A stretch of 64,000 nucleotides of DNA from Clostridium sp. C2-6-12 (GTDB lineage: Bacteria; Bacillota; Clostridia; Clostridiales; Clostridiaceae). A model generated the notes under the pieces. That model was not told the DNA's origin, made no database searches, and was given only the letters and a program-made list of their open reading frames with translations. Below are positions 36,347 through 45,024 of this stretch, piece after piece. The stretch lies in contig NZ_JAABNP010000011.1 in the NCBI RefSeq assembly GCF_009928485.1, positions 102,643 through 166,642 on the forward strand. The letters run 5' to 3'. Each line of letters begins with the position of its first letter. Position 1 is the first letter of the stretch. The position numbers and the translations under genes are program-made.

Positions 36347-37603
36347 ATGGCAGTAGTTAAAGCGTTTAAGGGAATAAGACCAGTTAATGAATTAGCTTCC
36401 AAAATAGCTGCTTTACCTTATGATGTAATGAGCAGCGAGGAAGCAAGAGAAATGGTAATTGGAAATCCGCATTCATTTCTTCACGTTGATAGACCTGAGA
36501 TAGATTTAGATCCAGCAATAGATATACATGATCCAAAGGTGTACGAAAAAGCTAGAGAAAATCTTGATAAAATGATATCAGATGGAGAATACATTCAGGA
36601 TGAACAACCATGTTTATATATTTATAGACAAATAATGAATGGAAGATCTCAAACGGGTATAGTATTTTGTGCATCTATTGATGATTATATCAATAATGTA
36701 ATTAAGAAGCATGAATTTACTAGAGCTGATAAGGAAGAGGACAGAATTAATCACGTAGATTATTGTGATGCTAATACAGGTCCTATCTTCTTAACATATA
36801 AAGAAGATCAAATTGCATCAGAAATAATAGATGCGTGGATTCAAAATGAAAGTAAAAGAAAACCTGTATATAATTTTGTTGCTGAAGATGGCATAACTCA
36901 TATTGTATGGGTAATTGACAATGAAGTTATAATAAGCGAATTAATTGATTTGTTTAAAGAAATTGATTATTTATATATTGCAGATGGACATCACAGATCA
37001 GCATCTGCTGTTAAGGTTGGACTTAAGAGAAGAGCAGAAAATCCAAATTATACTGGTGAGGAAGAATTTAATTATTTCTTAGCAGTTGCATTTCCAGACA
37101 ATGATTTGATGGTTATGGACTATAACAGAGTAGTTAAAGATTTAAATGGTTTAACTACGGATCAATTGATTGAAAAGCTTCAAGAAAAGTTTGTTGTTAC
37201 TGAATCAACTAGTGAAGAACCTGTTAAACCTGCTAAAAAGCACACTTTTGGTATGTATGTAGAAGATAAATGGTATCTATTAGAAGCTAAAGATGGAATA
37301 TATGATGCAGAAGATCCTATAGATAGTCTTGATGTTGCAATTCTTCAAAACAATGTACTAACTCCTATTCTAGGAATTGAAGATGTAAGAACCTCAGATA
37401 GAATAGATTTCATTGGAGGTATCAGAGGTCTTAAAGAACTTGAAAAAAGAGTTCATAAAGATATGAAGATAGCATTTTCAATGTATGCTACTGAAGTAAG
37501 TGATATTATGAGTGTTGCAGATATAGGTGAAGTAATGCCGCCAAAATCTACATGGTTTGAACCTAAGCTTAGAAGTGGCTTGTTTGTCCATAAATTAAAG
37601 TAG
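36347..37603 (+). CDS. DUF1015 family protein, linked to serA
   Basis: This 418-aa protein belongs to the DUF1015 family. Visible landmarks are AFKGIRPVNELASKIAALPY at the N-terminus, PHSFLHVDRPE, the conserved KKHEFTRADKEEDRI and the central IADGHHRSASAVK. Its biochemical role is not assigned by the sequence. The repeated pairing with serA in clostridia (from memory) and the short 21-base gap here suggest a part in serine metabolism. GGGAGGAA upstream selects ATG 36347 over an in-frame ATG at 36326. Confidence 0.88.
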   Translation: MAVVKAFKGIRPVNELASKIAALPYDVMSSEEAREMVIGNPHSFLHVDRPEIDLDPAIDIHDPKVYEKARENLDKMISDGEYIQDEQPCLYIYRQIMNGRSQTGIVFCASIDDYINNVIKKHEFTRADKEEDRINHVDYCDANTGPIFLTYKEDQIASEIIDAWIQNESKRKPVYNFVAEDGITHIVWVIDNEVIISELIDLFKEIDYLYIADGHHRSASAVKVGLKRRAENPNYTGEEEFNYFLAVAFPDNDLMVMDYNRVVKDLNGLTTDQLIEKLQEKFVVTESTSEEPVKPAKKHTFGMYVEDKWYLLEAKDGIYDAEDPIDSLDVAILQNNVLTPILGIEDVRTSDRIDFIGGIRGLKELEKRVHKDMKIAFSMYATEVSDIMSVADIGEVMPPKSTWFEPKLRSGLFVHKLK

Positions 37604-37676
37604 GTGTCCCTGTCAAAAAAAGATTGATTACGTGGCGAAGTATTATTAACAGAGAACAAAAAACAGAATATAATCC

Positions 37677-37746
37677 AGAGCATAAAAGCGGGAAAAGAAG
37701 ATCCTTTGAATGGACTTTCTTAATTCGAATTTATGCTCTTTTTTTC
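37677..37746 (+). terminator. Terminator after the serA operon
   Basis: AGAGCATAAA pairs with TTTATGCTCT across a 43-base loop that can fold further, followed by a run of seven T. Confidence 0.8.
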
Positions 37747-38030
37747 GTTTGGAATTAGGATTTTATTTTAGAATTGGATGTAAAATTTTTCCTCATTAAC
37801 TTAAGCCTTCTGATAAGTGAAATTCAAAAGTATTGCCGTAAGGTTATATTCACGAAAAGAAGAAACAAAAATATTTATATTTGAGCATAAGTTAATTATA
37901 ATAAGTATAAAAATTAATATAAAATAAATAAAAAAATTTGTGTATATATTTTTAGAACCTATGATAAGATTAAAGAGGGAAAAAGCATTAAAGATGATTA
38001 TCGCATTGATTATATTCCTAAGCATATGAA

Positions 38031-38166
38031 CAAGCAAAGCTTGTAATTACAGATGGGATAAAACTTTTTGGATATTGACCATGGTTTGCAATTGATCTTG
38101 TAAATACACATGAAGGTTATGGTAAACCATATTGCTTTGTATATGCTAATCATAACGAAATTTGAT
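38031..38166 (+). pseudogene. Unidentified coding remnant
   Basis: One frame reads QAKLVITDGIKLFGY, a TGA stop, then PWFAIDLVNTHEGYGKPYC and VYANHNEI before another stop. Its codon use is protein-like but no start or family can be assigned. A neighbouring frame at 37953-38043 (FRTYDKIKEGKSIKDDYRID) may be an upstream piece of the same gene. The remaining part of the gap 37747-38289 has no other visible content. Confidence 0.35.
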
Positions 38167-38289
38167 TTAAATGGCATTAAGAGATTAAGAGAATTAAAAA
38201 GAAGAGTTTTACTGGTATAAAAATGTAATAAAGAATAATGGAGAAAAATTATAATTTAAACAGTAAAATTATAAAAGGAGGAATGTAAA

Positions 38290-39402
38290 TTGAGAAAATA
38301 TGATGAAAAAGCAATTGAAAAACTTCAAAAGTGTACTTCTATAATTGAAAATAATGGAATTGAAGTTATTTTAAAGCCAATACCTGGAGAAGAACGGGAA
38401 GGTTATTTAGATCCTGTAGAATTTGGTTTTATGAAAGGCTTTTGGGTAACTAACATAGATGAAAAGCCATCTGTAGAGCCACCTCCATTAGAAATAATGG
38501 TTCCTATGATGAGAGATAACATGGGGTTTCCCAATTATAACTTGAATACAGTTGAAATACATACAAAATATGAAGAGCTAACTAGCAGCGGTAATAAGGT
38601 TGGATTATGGCGCTATTATCCTAGAAAATCTGAAAAAAATAAAAAGCGTCCTGCATTTGTATTTATTCATGGTGGCGGATGGATAGGAGGAAGTGTCTAT
38701 ACTGTAGAAAACTTTTGTAAATTACTTGCTGAGCTTGCAGATGCAGTAGTATTTAATGTTGATTATTCTTTAGCACCAGAAAAACCATATCCAAATGGCT
38801 TAAATGACAATTATCATGCAATTAAACATGTTTATGATAATGCCGAAGCTTATGGAATTGATAGTGATAAAATATGTATCGGTGGAGACAGTGCTGGAGG
38901 AAACTATACAGCGGCAGTGTGTCTAAAGGCAAAAGATGAAGGAACACCGAAGATAGCTATGCAAGTCCTTATATATCCAGCAGTTACAATGGCAGATGCT
39001 AAGGTTGATGGATATGAATGGAATGAAGATTTCTTCAAAATGTGTGATGAACAAAAGGATATTATTAAAAATTGCATTGGTCTTGGACGACCAACAAAGT
39101 TTGAAGATGATATGTTATTGAAGACTTACATTTCAAATGAAGAAGAAATTTATGATCCTTATGTTAGTCCTATGCTTGCGAAATCTCATGAAGGTCTTCC
39201 AAAAGCAATTTTGGCAGGAGCAGAATTTGATGGCTTACGCTTGCATACAGAATTTTATGCTAAGCAACTTTCAGATGCAGGAGTTGATGTTAAGGTATTT
39301 CGTTATAAAGGTATGACTCATGCCTTTATAGATAAATTAGGACATGTTGCTCAAGCAGAAGATTTATGTATAGAAATAGCAAATGCTATGAAAATGTTAT
39401 AA
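38290..39402 (+). CDS. Alpha/beta hydrolase, hormone-sensitive lipase (type IV esterase) family
   Basis: This 370-aa enzyme has the HSL signature FIHGGGWIGGSVY for the oxyanion hole and IGGDSAGGNYTAAV with the nucleophile Ser. The acid is probably in GAEFDGLRL and the His in GMTHAFIDK. Such enzymes hydrolyse short-chain esters or amides of small molecules. The extended N-terminal cap (about 110 residues) is typical. TTG start with AAAGGAGGAA upstream. It stands just before the LuxR gene and may belong to the same catabolic island, though a terminator separates them. Confidence 0.88.
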   Translation: MRKYDEKAIEKLQKCTSIIENNGIEVILKPIPGEEREGYLDPVEFGFMKGFWVTNIDEKPSVEPPPLEIMVPMMRDNMGFPNYNLNTVEIHTKYEELTSSGNKVGLWRYYPRKSEKNKKRPAFVFIHGGGWIGGSVYTVENFCKLLAELADAVVFNVDYSLAPEKPYPNGLNDNYHAIKHVYDNAEAYGIDSDKICIGGDSAGGNYTAAVCLKAKDEGTPKIAMQVLIYPAVTMADAKVDGYEWNEDFFKMCDEQKDIIKNCIGLGRPTKFEDDMLLKTYISNEEEIYDPYVSPMLAKSHEGLPKAILAGAEFDGLRLHTEFYAKQLSDAGVDVKVFRYKGMTHAFIDKLGHVAQAEDLCIEIANAMKML

Positions 39403-39424
39403 AAAAATTTAATATCCTTAATGG

Positions 39425-39446
39425 ATATACTCCTAAAGTAGTATAT
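39425..39446. promoter_or_regulatory. Palindromic motif, copy A
   Basis: ATATACTCC, TAAA, GTAGTATAT: a 22-bp near-palindrome upstream of the LuxR gene at 39629. Related copies lie at 40398-40419 and 49455-49476, each beside a LuxR-type gene. Confidence 0.5.
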
Positions 39447-39525
39447 TATGATAAAAAAATAATCAAATCATAATCTTGAAAGTAATAAAATTAGCGAGTA
39501 AAATATAAATAATAAAATAATGTGC

Positions 39526-39580
39526 AAAGAGGCATATGCATTCTCTTATTGATGAGAGAGGCATATGCCTTTTGATTTTT
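39526..39580 (+). terminator. Terminator between the esterase and LuxR genes
   Basis: GGCATATGC (39531-39539) pairs with GCATATGCC (39561-39569), extended by flanking and inner pairs, and is followed by TTTTGATTTTT. Confidence 0.75.
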
Positions 39581-39628
39581 AATACATATATATTTGGGAG
39601 TTAAAATATTAGGGGAGGGGTTTTAGTC

Positions 39629-40390
39629 ATGCGCAGTTTAGAAACAAATGACTGGATGGTTATTAACAACATTATTTATCAAATTAATTCTATTGAAGAT
39701 TGTGTAACTATGAGGAAAAATTTTCTCACTCAAATGGGTTTGATTTTGGATTTTGATAGTGCTGATTTTTATGTTGCAGCTGAATTAAATAGCCATACTT
39801 TAGCTAATCCAGTATTTTATAATTATGAACCAAGACCAGATGAAGATTATATGGACAAGTACGATAGCATAGACTATAGCAGGGGATTAATGTTTGGTGG
39901 TAGAAGCAAAGTATATAGAGAAAGTGATATTATTTCAGAAGAAAAGAGAGTAGAAACTGAATATTATAAGAAATATTTTGAACCTAATAATTGGCATCAT
40001 ACATTAAATATGATTTTGTCATATAGAAATCAATTTGTTGGAGTAGTATGTTTCTTTAGATTTAAAGGTAAAAGTGATTTCGTGTATGAAGATACCTTTG
40101 TTTTAGACATTATAAAAGAACATTTAGCTTTTAGGTTATACCAAGACTTAAATAATAGTTCAATTAAAAATGAAAAGATATCTGTTTCTGAATGTACAGA
40201 AATATATGGTCTTACTAAAAGAGAAGAATCAGTTTTACATGAATTGATGAAGGGTCTCGATAATAATCAAATTAGCGACAAGCTATGTGTTACAACTAAT
40301 ACCTTAAAAAAACATATCTTAAATATATATAGAAAATTGGAAGTTAAAAACAGAGTTCAATTGTTTAAAATGATACGAGAAAAGGAATAG
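39629..40390 (+). CDS. LuxR-type transcriptional regulator (first of two)
   Basis: This 253-aa protein has an N-terminal sensory region of about 170 residues, probably GAF-like, and a C-terminal LuxR helix-turn-helix: YGLTKREESVLHELMKGLDN, then NQISDKLCVTTNTLKKHILN. The same architecture and several segments (WMVINNIIYQINS, YYKKYFEPN) recur in the regulator at 48505, so they are paralogues. No phosphorylatable receiver domain is present, so it likely senses a small molecule. AGGGGAGGGG lies upstream. It precedes the PII and polyamine transport genes, which it probably controls. Confidence 0.85.
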   Translation: MRSLETNDWMVINNIIYQINSIEDCVTMRKNFLTQMGLILDFDSADFYVAAELNSHTLANPVFYNYEPRPDEDYMDKYDSIDYSRGLMFGGRSKVYRESDIISEEKRVETEYYKKYFEPNNWHHTLNMILSYRNQFVGVVCFFRFKGKSDFVYEDTFVLDIIKEHLAFRLYQDLNNSSIKNEKISVSECTEIYGLTKREESVLHELMKGLDNNQISDKLCVTTNTLKKHILNIYRKLEVKNRVQLFKMIREKE

Positions 40391-40397
40391 AAATCTT

Positions 40398-40419
40398 AAT
40401 TACTACTTTATGAGTATAT
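40398..40419. promoter_or_regulatory. Palindromic motif, copy B
   Basis: AATTACTAC, TTTA, TGAGTATAT: the inverse orientation of copy A with TACTACTTTA shared exactly. It lies between the LuxR gene and the PII gene, about 140 bases before the latter. Confidence 0.45.
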
Positions 40420-40560
40420 ATATCTTAAAAAGTATAATTAAAATGGTGTTTTTGGTCAATTGTTATGAAAGGACATTGATATTATACTATTCACAAGAAG
40501 TAGTAAGAAAACAAATTAGGTAAATTTAATATAATTTAATGAGTAGAGGGGGCAAGTTTT

Positions 40561-40908
40561 ATGAAGGAAATAGTTTTAATAATTAGACCAGAAAAATTAG
40601 AAATAGTTAAAAGTATTTTAGATGAATATCATTGTGGAGGTATGACAATTTCAACCGCTATGGGGTGTGGCACTCAAAGAGGTGCTTCAGAAGGAGTAAA
40701 TGAAATTAAGGGGTTAAAAACAAACATTAATTTACTACCTAAGATAAAGGTTGAAGCAGTTGTAGAGGATAATAAGGTTGAGGATATACTTTTGGCTATA
40801 GTAGAGAAGGTTGGAACAGGCCATGTTGGAGATGGAAAAGTTTTTATAAGAAATGTTGAAGAGGCGCTTCGTATAAGAACAGGTGAAAGAGGAATTAAGG
40901 CTTTATAA
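40561..40908 (+). CDS. PII family nitrogen regulatory protein
   Basis: This 115-aa trimeric signal protein senses nitrogen and energy status through 2-oxoglutarate and ATP/ADP. The start KEIVLIIRPEKLEIVKSIL, the C-terminal VGTGHVGDGKVFI and RIRTGERG are the PII signatures that bind nucleotide. The T-loop lacks the uridylylated Tyr of enterobacterial GlnB. GAGGGGGC lies upstream. It is not next to amtB or nitrogenase genes but ahead of a polyamine-type transporter, so it may gate that transporter or its regulator; this is inference. A terminator follows. Confidence 0.92.
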   Translation: MKEIVLIIRPEKLEIVKSILDEYHCGGMTISTAMGCGTQRGASEGVNEIKGLKTNINLLPKIKVEAVVEDNKVEDILLAIVEKVGTGHVGDGKVFIRNVEEALRIRTGERGIKAL

Positions 40909-40925
40909 AATAATAATTTATATGC

Positions 40926-40968
40926 AAAGGTGCATGAAGATGAGGAAATCTTTATGCATCTTTTTGTT
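40926..40968 (+). terminator. Terminator after the PII gene
   Basis: AAAGGTGCATGAAGAT pairs with ATCTTTATGCATCTTT (two G-T pairs), 6-base loop, then TTGTTTAT. It separates or attenuates PII from the transporter genes. Confidence 0.75.
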
Positions 40969-41046
40969 TATAACGAGGAAAAGAAAATTTAAAGATATTG
41001 AGTAAAGATTAATACTTAGAAAAAATTATTGTAAGGAGTGAATTTT

Positions 41047-42147
41047 ATGGTTAAAAGAGGAAAGTTAAAAAAGTTTATGTTAAGTATAATGATTGGGACA
41101 ATAGCGGCTATGAGTTTAGTTGGATGCGGAGGTACAAGTGCAAAACAGGCGTCTAGTGATAGTGGAAGTGCCGCTATTACAGGCAGTAAGGAGTTAAATG
41201 TTATCTGCTGGTCAGAATATTTACCAGATGAAGTATTAAAAGGATTTGAAGAAAAGTATGGAGTTACGGTAAACCTAACTACATATACTGATCCAGATGA
41301 AATGTTAGCAAAAGTAAAATCAAGCAGTAAAGGTACTTATGATATGATCATTGGACCTGCTCAAGATACACAAATATTAAAATCTCAAGATTTAATTCAA
41401 AAGTTAGATATAAGTAAGATTGAAAATTATAAAAATATTGATGAACAATATTTAAAGGAACCCAATGATCCTAAAAATGAATATACAATTCCGTATTTAG
41501 GAACAAGCATACTTATTGCAGTTAATACAGATAAGATTAAAGATGATATTAAATCATATAAAGATTTATTAAATCCTAAATATAAAGACACAATGGTAGT
41601 TGTTGAAGATGCTAGACCAGTAGTGGGAATTGGATTAATGGCTAATGGATATAAAATAAATGATACTAATGATGAAGGATTAAAGAAAGCAGAAGAATTT
41701 TTAACACAACTTAAGCCAAATATCCACGCTTTTAATGGGGACAGTCCAAAGACATTATTATTAAATGGAGAATGTTCCTTAGGTCTTGTTTATGGTGGAG
41801 AATGTGCTCTGGCAGCAAAAGAGAATCCAGCTATTAAAGTAGTATATCCACAAGAAGGAATTTATTTTACCTTTGATATGATGATGAAAACAAATGGTGG
41901 AAAGAATAGTGAAAATGCAGATTTACTAATGAATTATATTTTAGATCCAGAAGTAAGTGCTACCATTTCTAAAAATTTCCCATATGTTAACCCTAATAAA
42001 GCAGCAAGAGATATTTTAGGTGATGAATTTAAAAATAATAAAATAATGAATATTCCAGCAGAAGAGGTTAAAAAGAGTCAAGGTTTAGTTGATATAGGAG
42101 AAAATGTTTCTAAGATAGTTGATTTATGGACTAAATTCAAAGGCTAA
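41047..42147 (+). CDS. potD: Spermidine/putrescine-type binding lipoprotein (PotD family)
   Basis: This 366-aa solute-binding protein has a lipobox MSLVGCGG. PotD-like landmarks are LNVICWSEYLPDEVLKGFEE, YDMIIGPAQDTQIL, IPYLGTSILIAVNTDKI and the late DLLMNYILDPEVSATISKNF. It should bind polyamines or a related amine outside the membrane. GTG 41038 is in frame but overlaps the ribosome binding site AAGGAG, so ATG 41047 is chosen. The ATPase and two permeases follow, in the order D-A-B-C rather than the Escherichia coli A-B-C-D. Confidence 0.9.
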   Translation: MVKRGKLKKFMLSIMIGTIAAMSLVGCGGTSAKQASSDSGSAAITGSKELNVICWSEYLPDEVLKGFEEKYGVTVNLTTYTDPDEMLAKVKSSSKGTYDMIIGPAQDTQILKSQDLIQKLDISKIENYKNIDEQYLKEPNDPKNEYTIPYLGTSILIAVNTDKIKDDIKSYKDLLNPKYKDTMVVVEDARPVVGIGLMANGYKINDTNDEGLKKAEEFLTQLKPNIHAFNGDSPKTLLLNGECSLGLVYGGECALAAKENPAIKVVYPQEGIYFTFDMMMKTNGGKNSENADLLMNYILDPEVSATISKNFPYVNPNKAARDILGDEFKNNKIMNIPAEEVKKSQGLVDIGENVSKIVDLWTKFKG

Positions 42148-42174
42148 GTATAAAAAAGACTTGGGGGGATCAAT

Positions 42175-43299
42175 TTGGAGGCTATAGTAAAAATAGATAA
42201 TGTGAATAAAAAATATGGAGATAATCATGTAGTAAGAGACTTATTTCTTGAAATAAAAAAGGGCGAATTTTTAACTATGCTTGGCCCATCAGGTTGTGGT
42301 AAAACCACAACTTTGAGGATGATAGCAGGTTTTGAAACACCAACAAGTGGAAATATTTATATTGAAGGTAAGGAGATTCAAAATACTGAACCATATGAGC
42401 GTGAAGTAAATACTGTATTTCAAAATTATGCTTTATTTCCTCATATGACTATTTATGAAAATTTAGCTTTTGGCTTAACTGTAAAAAAAGTAAATAAGGA
42501 AGAAATTAAAAAACGTGTTGGAGAAATACTTGAATTAGTTCAATTAGTAGGATTTGAAAATAGAAAGCCAGACCAATTATCAGGAGGACAAAAACAAAGA
42601 GTAGCAATAGGAAGGGCTCTTATAAACAAGCCTAAGGTTTTATTGTTAGATGAACCTTTAGGCGCATTAGATTTAAAATTAAGAAAGCAAATGCAATTTG
42701 AACTAAAGCGACTTCAAAAGAAACTTGGAATTACTTTTGTTTACGTTACACATGATCAAGAGGAAGCTCTCACCATGAGCGATAGAATTGCAATTATGTA
42801 TGGTGGAGATTTAGAACAGATAGGAACACCTAAAGAAATATATGAAAAGCCAAAATCCAAATTTGTAGCAGATTTTATAGGTGAATCAAATATTTTTTAT
42901 GGAGTTGTAAGTAAAGAAAATGATAATGTGTTAAAAATTAAGCTAGAAACAGGAGAGGTTTTGGCAGTAGATTCACAGGTTAAAGATAATGAAATAATTT
43001 ATGTTTTAGTAAGGCCAGAAAATATTAAATTATCAACAATTCCAATAGAAGGATTTACAATTGCAGGGACAGTTAAAGAGCATGTTTATATTGGAAATGT
43101 AAATAAAACAATCATCTCACTTCCAACAGGAATGGAAGTAAAAATGAATAGTAATCCTAAAAATGAATTATTACCAATTGGCTCAGAAATATGCGTTTAT
43201 TGGGATAAGGAAGATGCAGTGGTTATTAAATCAGAAAACCAAGAAATTTTCAGTGTTATAGATAATCCTGTATTTACAGCAGAAAACCAAATAAAGTAA
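42175..43299 (+). CDS. potA: Polyamine ABC transporter ATPase (PotA family)
   Basis: This 374-aa ATPase has Walker A GPSGCGKTT, Q-loop VFQNYALFPHMTI, signature LSGGQKQRVAIGRAL, Walker B VLLLDEPLGALDLKLR and H-loop VTHDQEEAL, followed by a TOBE domain from about residue 280. TTG start with GGGGGGAT upstream. It is 27 bases after potD and 12 bases before potB. Confidence 0.93.
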   Translation: MEAIVKIDNVNKKYGDNHVVRDLFLEIKKGEFLTMLGPSGCGKTTTLRMIAGFETPTSGNIYIEGKEIQNTEPYEREVNTVFQNYALFPHMTIYENLAFGLTVKKVNKEEIKKRVGEILELVQLVGFENRKPDQLSGGQKQRVAIGRALINKPKVLLLDEPLGALDLKLRKQMQFELKRLQKKLGITFVYVTHDQEEALTMSDRIAIMYGGDLEQIGTPKEIYEKPKSKFVADFIGESNIFYGVVSKENDNVLKIKLETGEVLAVDSQVKDNEIIYVLVRPENIKLSTIPIEGFTIAGTVKEHVYIGNVNKTIISLPTGMEVKMNSNPKNELLPIGSEICVYWDKEDAVVIKSENQEIFSVIDNPVFTAENQIK

Positions 43300-43311
43300 G
43301 GAGGTAGTTAA

Positions 43312-44175
43312 ATGGAAAGTAAAAAGAAAATAAAATTACCACTCCTTGTTACAGTTGGTCCAGTTTCAGCTTGGATGATATTATTAGTAGCTATTCCATT
43401 TATTTATGTATTTATTATGAGCTTTATGAAGAAAGGAGCTTATGGTGGAGTTGTTCTTGGATTTACATTAGATAATTTTATTCAGGTATTTGATCCACTT
43501 TATTTAAAAGTGTTTGGTGAATCACTTATAATTTCAGCATTTACAACTATTGTTTGTATATTAATTGCTTATCCATTTACTTATTTCATAGCTCAGAAAA
43601 CTACTATAAAGAAAACTGTGTTTATGGCTATGGTAATAGTCCCATTTTTGGTAAGTTCATTAATACGTCTTTTCGGGTGGATTAATCTACTTAGAAAAGA
43701 TGGAATTATTAATTCAATCCTTATAAAATGGGGAATAATTCAAGAACCCTTACAATTAGTGTATAACACAACAGGGGTTATGATTGGACTTGTATATATG
43801 CTTTTACCATTTATGATTCTGCCGTTGTATAGTTCAATTGAGAAGTTAGATAAGTCACTTTTAGAAGCATGTAGCGATTTAGGTGCAAAACCAGCTAAAG
43901 CATTTTTAAAAGTAACATTACCTCTAACAATGCCTGGTGTATTTGCAGGCGGCATTTTAGTATTTATTCCTGCATTAGGATATTTCTTTGTAACTGATTT
44001 ACTTGGAGGAAATAAAACTCAAGTAATTGGTAACGTTATAAGGAATCAATTTATAACAGCAAGAAACTGGCCTTTAGGTTCAGCAATTTCAATATTTCTA
44101 ATAGTAATAACCCTACTACTTGTATGGTTATATCAAAAATCAGGTGGAAATATGGATGATTTAGGAGGGATATAA
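43312..44175 (+). CDS. potB: Polyamine ABC transporter permease PotB
   Basis: This 287-aa inner-membrane permease has six spans. The EAA loop is LLEACSDLGAKPAKAFLKVT and the segment IPALGYFFVTDLLGG is typical of PotB. AAGGAGG lies upstream. It ends one base before potC, so the two permeases are translationally coupled. Confidence 0.93.
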   Translation: MESKKKIKLPLLVTVGPVSAWMILLVAIPFIYVFIMSFMKKGAYGGVVLGFTLDNFIQVFDPLYLKVFGESLIISAFTTIVCILIAYPFTYFIAQKTTIKKTVFMAMVIVPFLVSSLIRLFGWINLLRKDGIINSILIKWGIIQEPLQLVYNTTGVMIGLVYMLLPFMILPLYSSIEKLDKSLLEACSDLGAKPAKAFLKVTLPLTMPGVFAGGILVFIPALGYFFVTDLLGGNKTQVIGNVIRNQFITARNWPLGSAISIFLIVITLLLVWLYQKSGGNMDDLGGI

Positions 44176-44176
44176 A

Positions 44177-44980
44177 ATGACAAAAACTCAGAAAAAAAGA
44201 ATATCTGGAGTGTTTAAAAATATTTATATTTATCTTGTTTTCTTATTTTTATATCTTCCTATATTTTATGTAATTATTTTTTCATTTAATACTTCAAAGT
44301 TAAACATTACTTTCGAGAGTTTTACTTTCCAATGGTACGGAACCTTCTTTAAAAATAGAACTTTAATGGAAGCTCTAATTAATACTTTGATTGTAGGTAT
44401 TTTAAGCACTGTGATTTCAACAATTATTGGAACAATAGGTGCCATAGGATTAAGTAAATATAATTTTAAAGGGAAAAATGTTATAGATAAGCTATTATAT
44501 ATACCTATAGTAATTCCAGAAATAGTACTTGGAGTAGCACTGCTTTCAATATATTCAGTTTTAAGCATTCCATTAGGGCTCATAAGTATTACTTTATCAC
44601 ATATTACTTTCAGCATACCGTTTGTTGTAATAACAGTAAGAGCAAGGCTTGCTGGATTTGATAAATTTTTAGAGGAAGCAGCTATGGATTTAGGAGCTAA
44701 TAGAATCGTAACTTTTTGGAAAGTAACTCTTCCTATTATACTGCCAGGAGTTTTATCAGGAGCAATGCTTGCTTTTTCATTATCTATTGATGATGTTGTA
44801 ATCAGCTTTTTTACAAGTGGGCCAGGAAGTACTACCTTGCCTTTAAAGATTTTTTCTATGGTAAAGACAGGGGTAACACCAGAAGTAAATGCATTATCAA
44901 CAGTTATAATGCTAGTTACAATTTTAATTATTGTTATAAATACTTTCTTCCAAGTAAAAAAACTAAAAGCTAAAGCATAG
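44177..44980 (+). CDS. potC: Polyamine ABC transporter permease PotC
   Basis: This 267-aa partner permease has the EAA loop FLEEAAMDLGANRIVTFWKV and the PotC-typical FSLSIDDVVISFFTSGPG. GGAGGGA lies at the end of potB. The deacylase gene follows after 44 bases without an evident terminator, so uptake and catabolism are probably one operon. Confidence 0.93.
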   Translation: MTKTQKKRISGVFKNIYIYLVFLFLYLPIFYVIIFSFNTSKLNITFESFTFQWYGTFFKNRTLMEALINTLIVGILSTVISTIIGTIGAIGLSKYNFKGKNVIDKLLYIPIVIPEIVLGVALLSIYSVLSIPLGLISITLSHITFSIPFVVITVRARLAGFDKFLEEAAMDLGANRIVTFWKVTLPIILPGVLSGAMLAFSLSIDDVVISFFTSGPGSTTLPLKIFSMVKTGVTPEVNALSTVIMLVTILIIVINTFFQVKKLKAKA

Positions 44981-45024
44981 AGCAGTTATAAATATGTACC
45001 TTGAAATAGAAAAGAGGATTTTAT

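Noticed and set aside
37801..38037. Minus-strand 78-codon frame
   Set aside because: Hydrophobic AT-rich composition typical of chance frames; the plus strand of the same area carries a more protein-like remnant.
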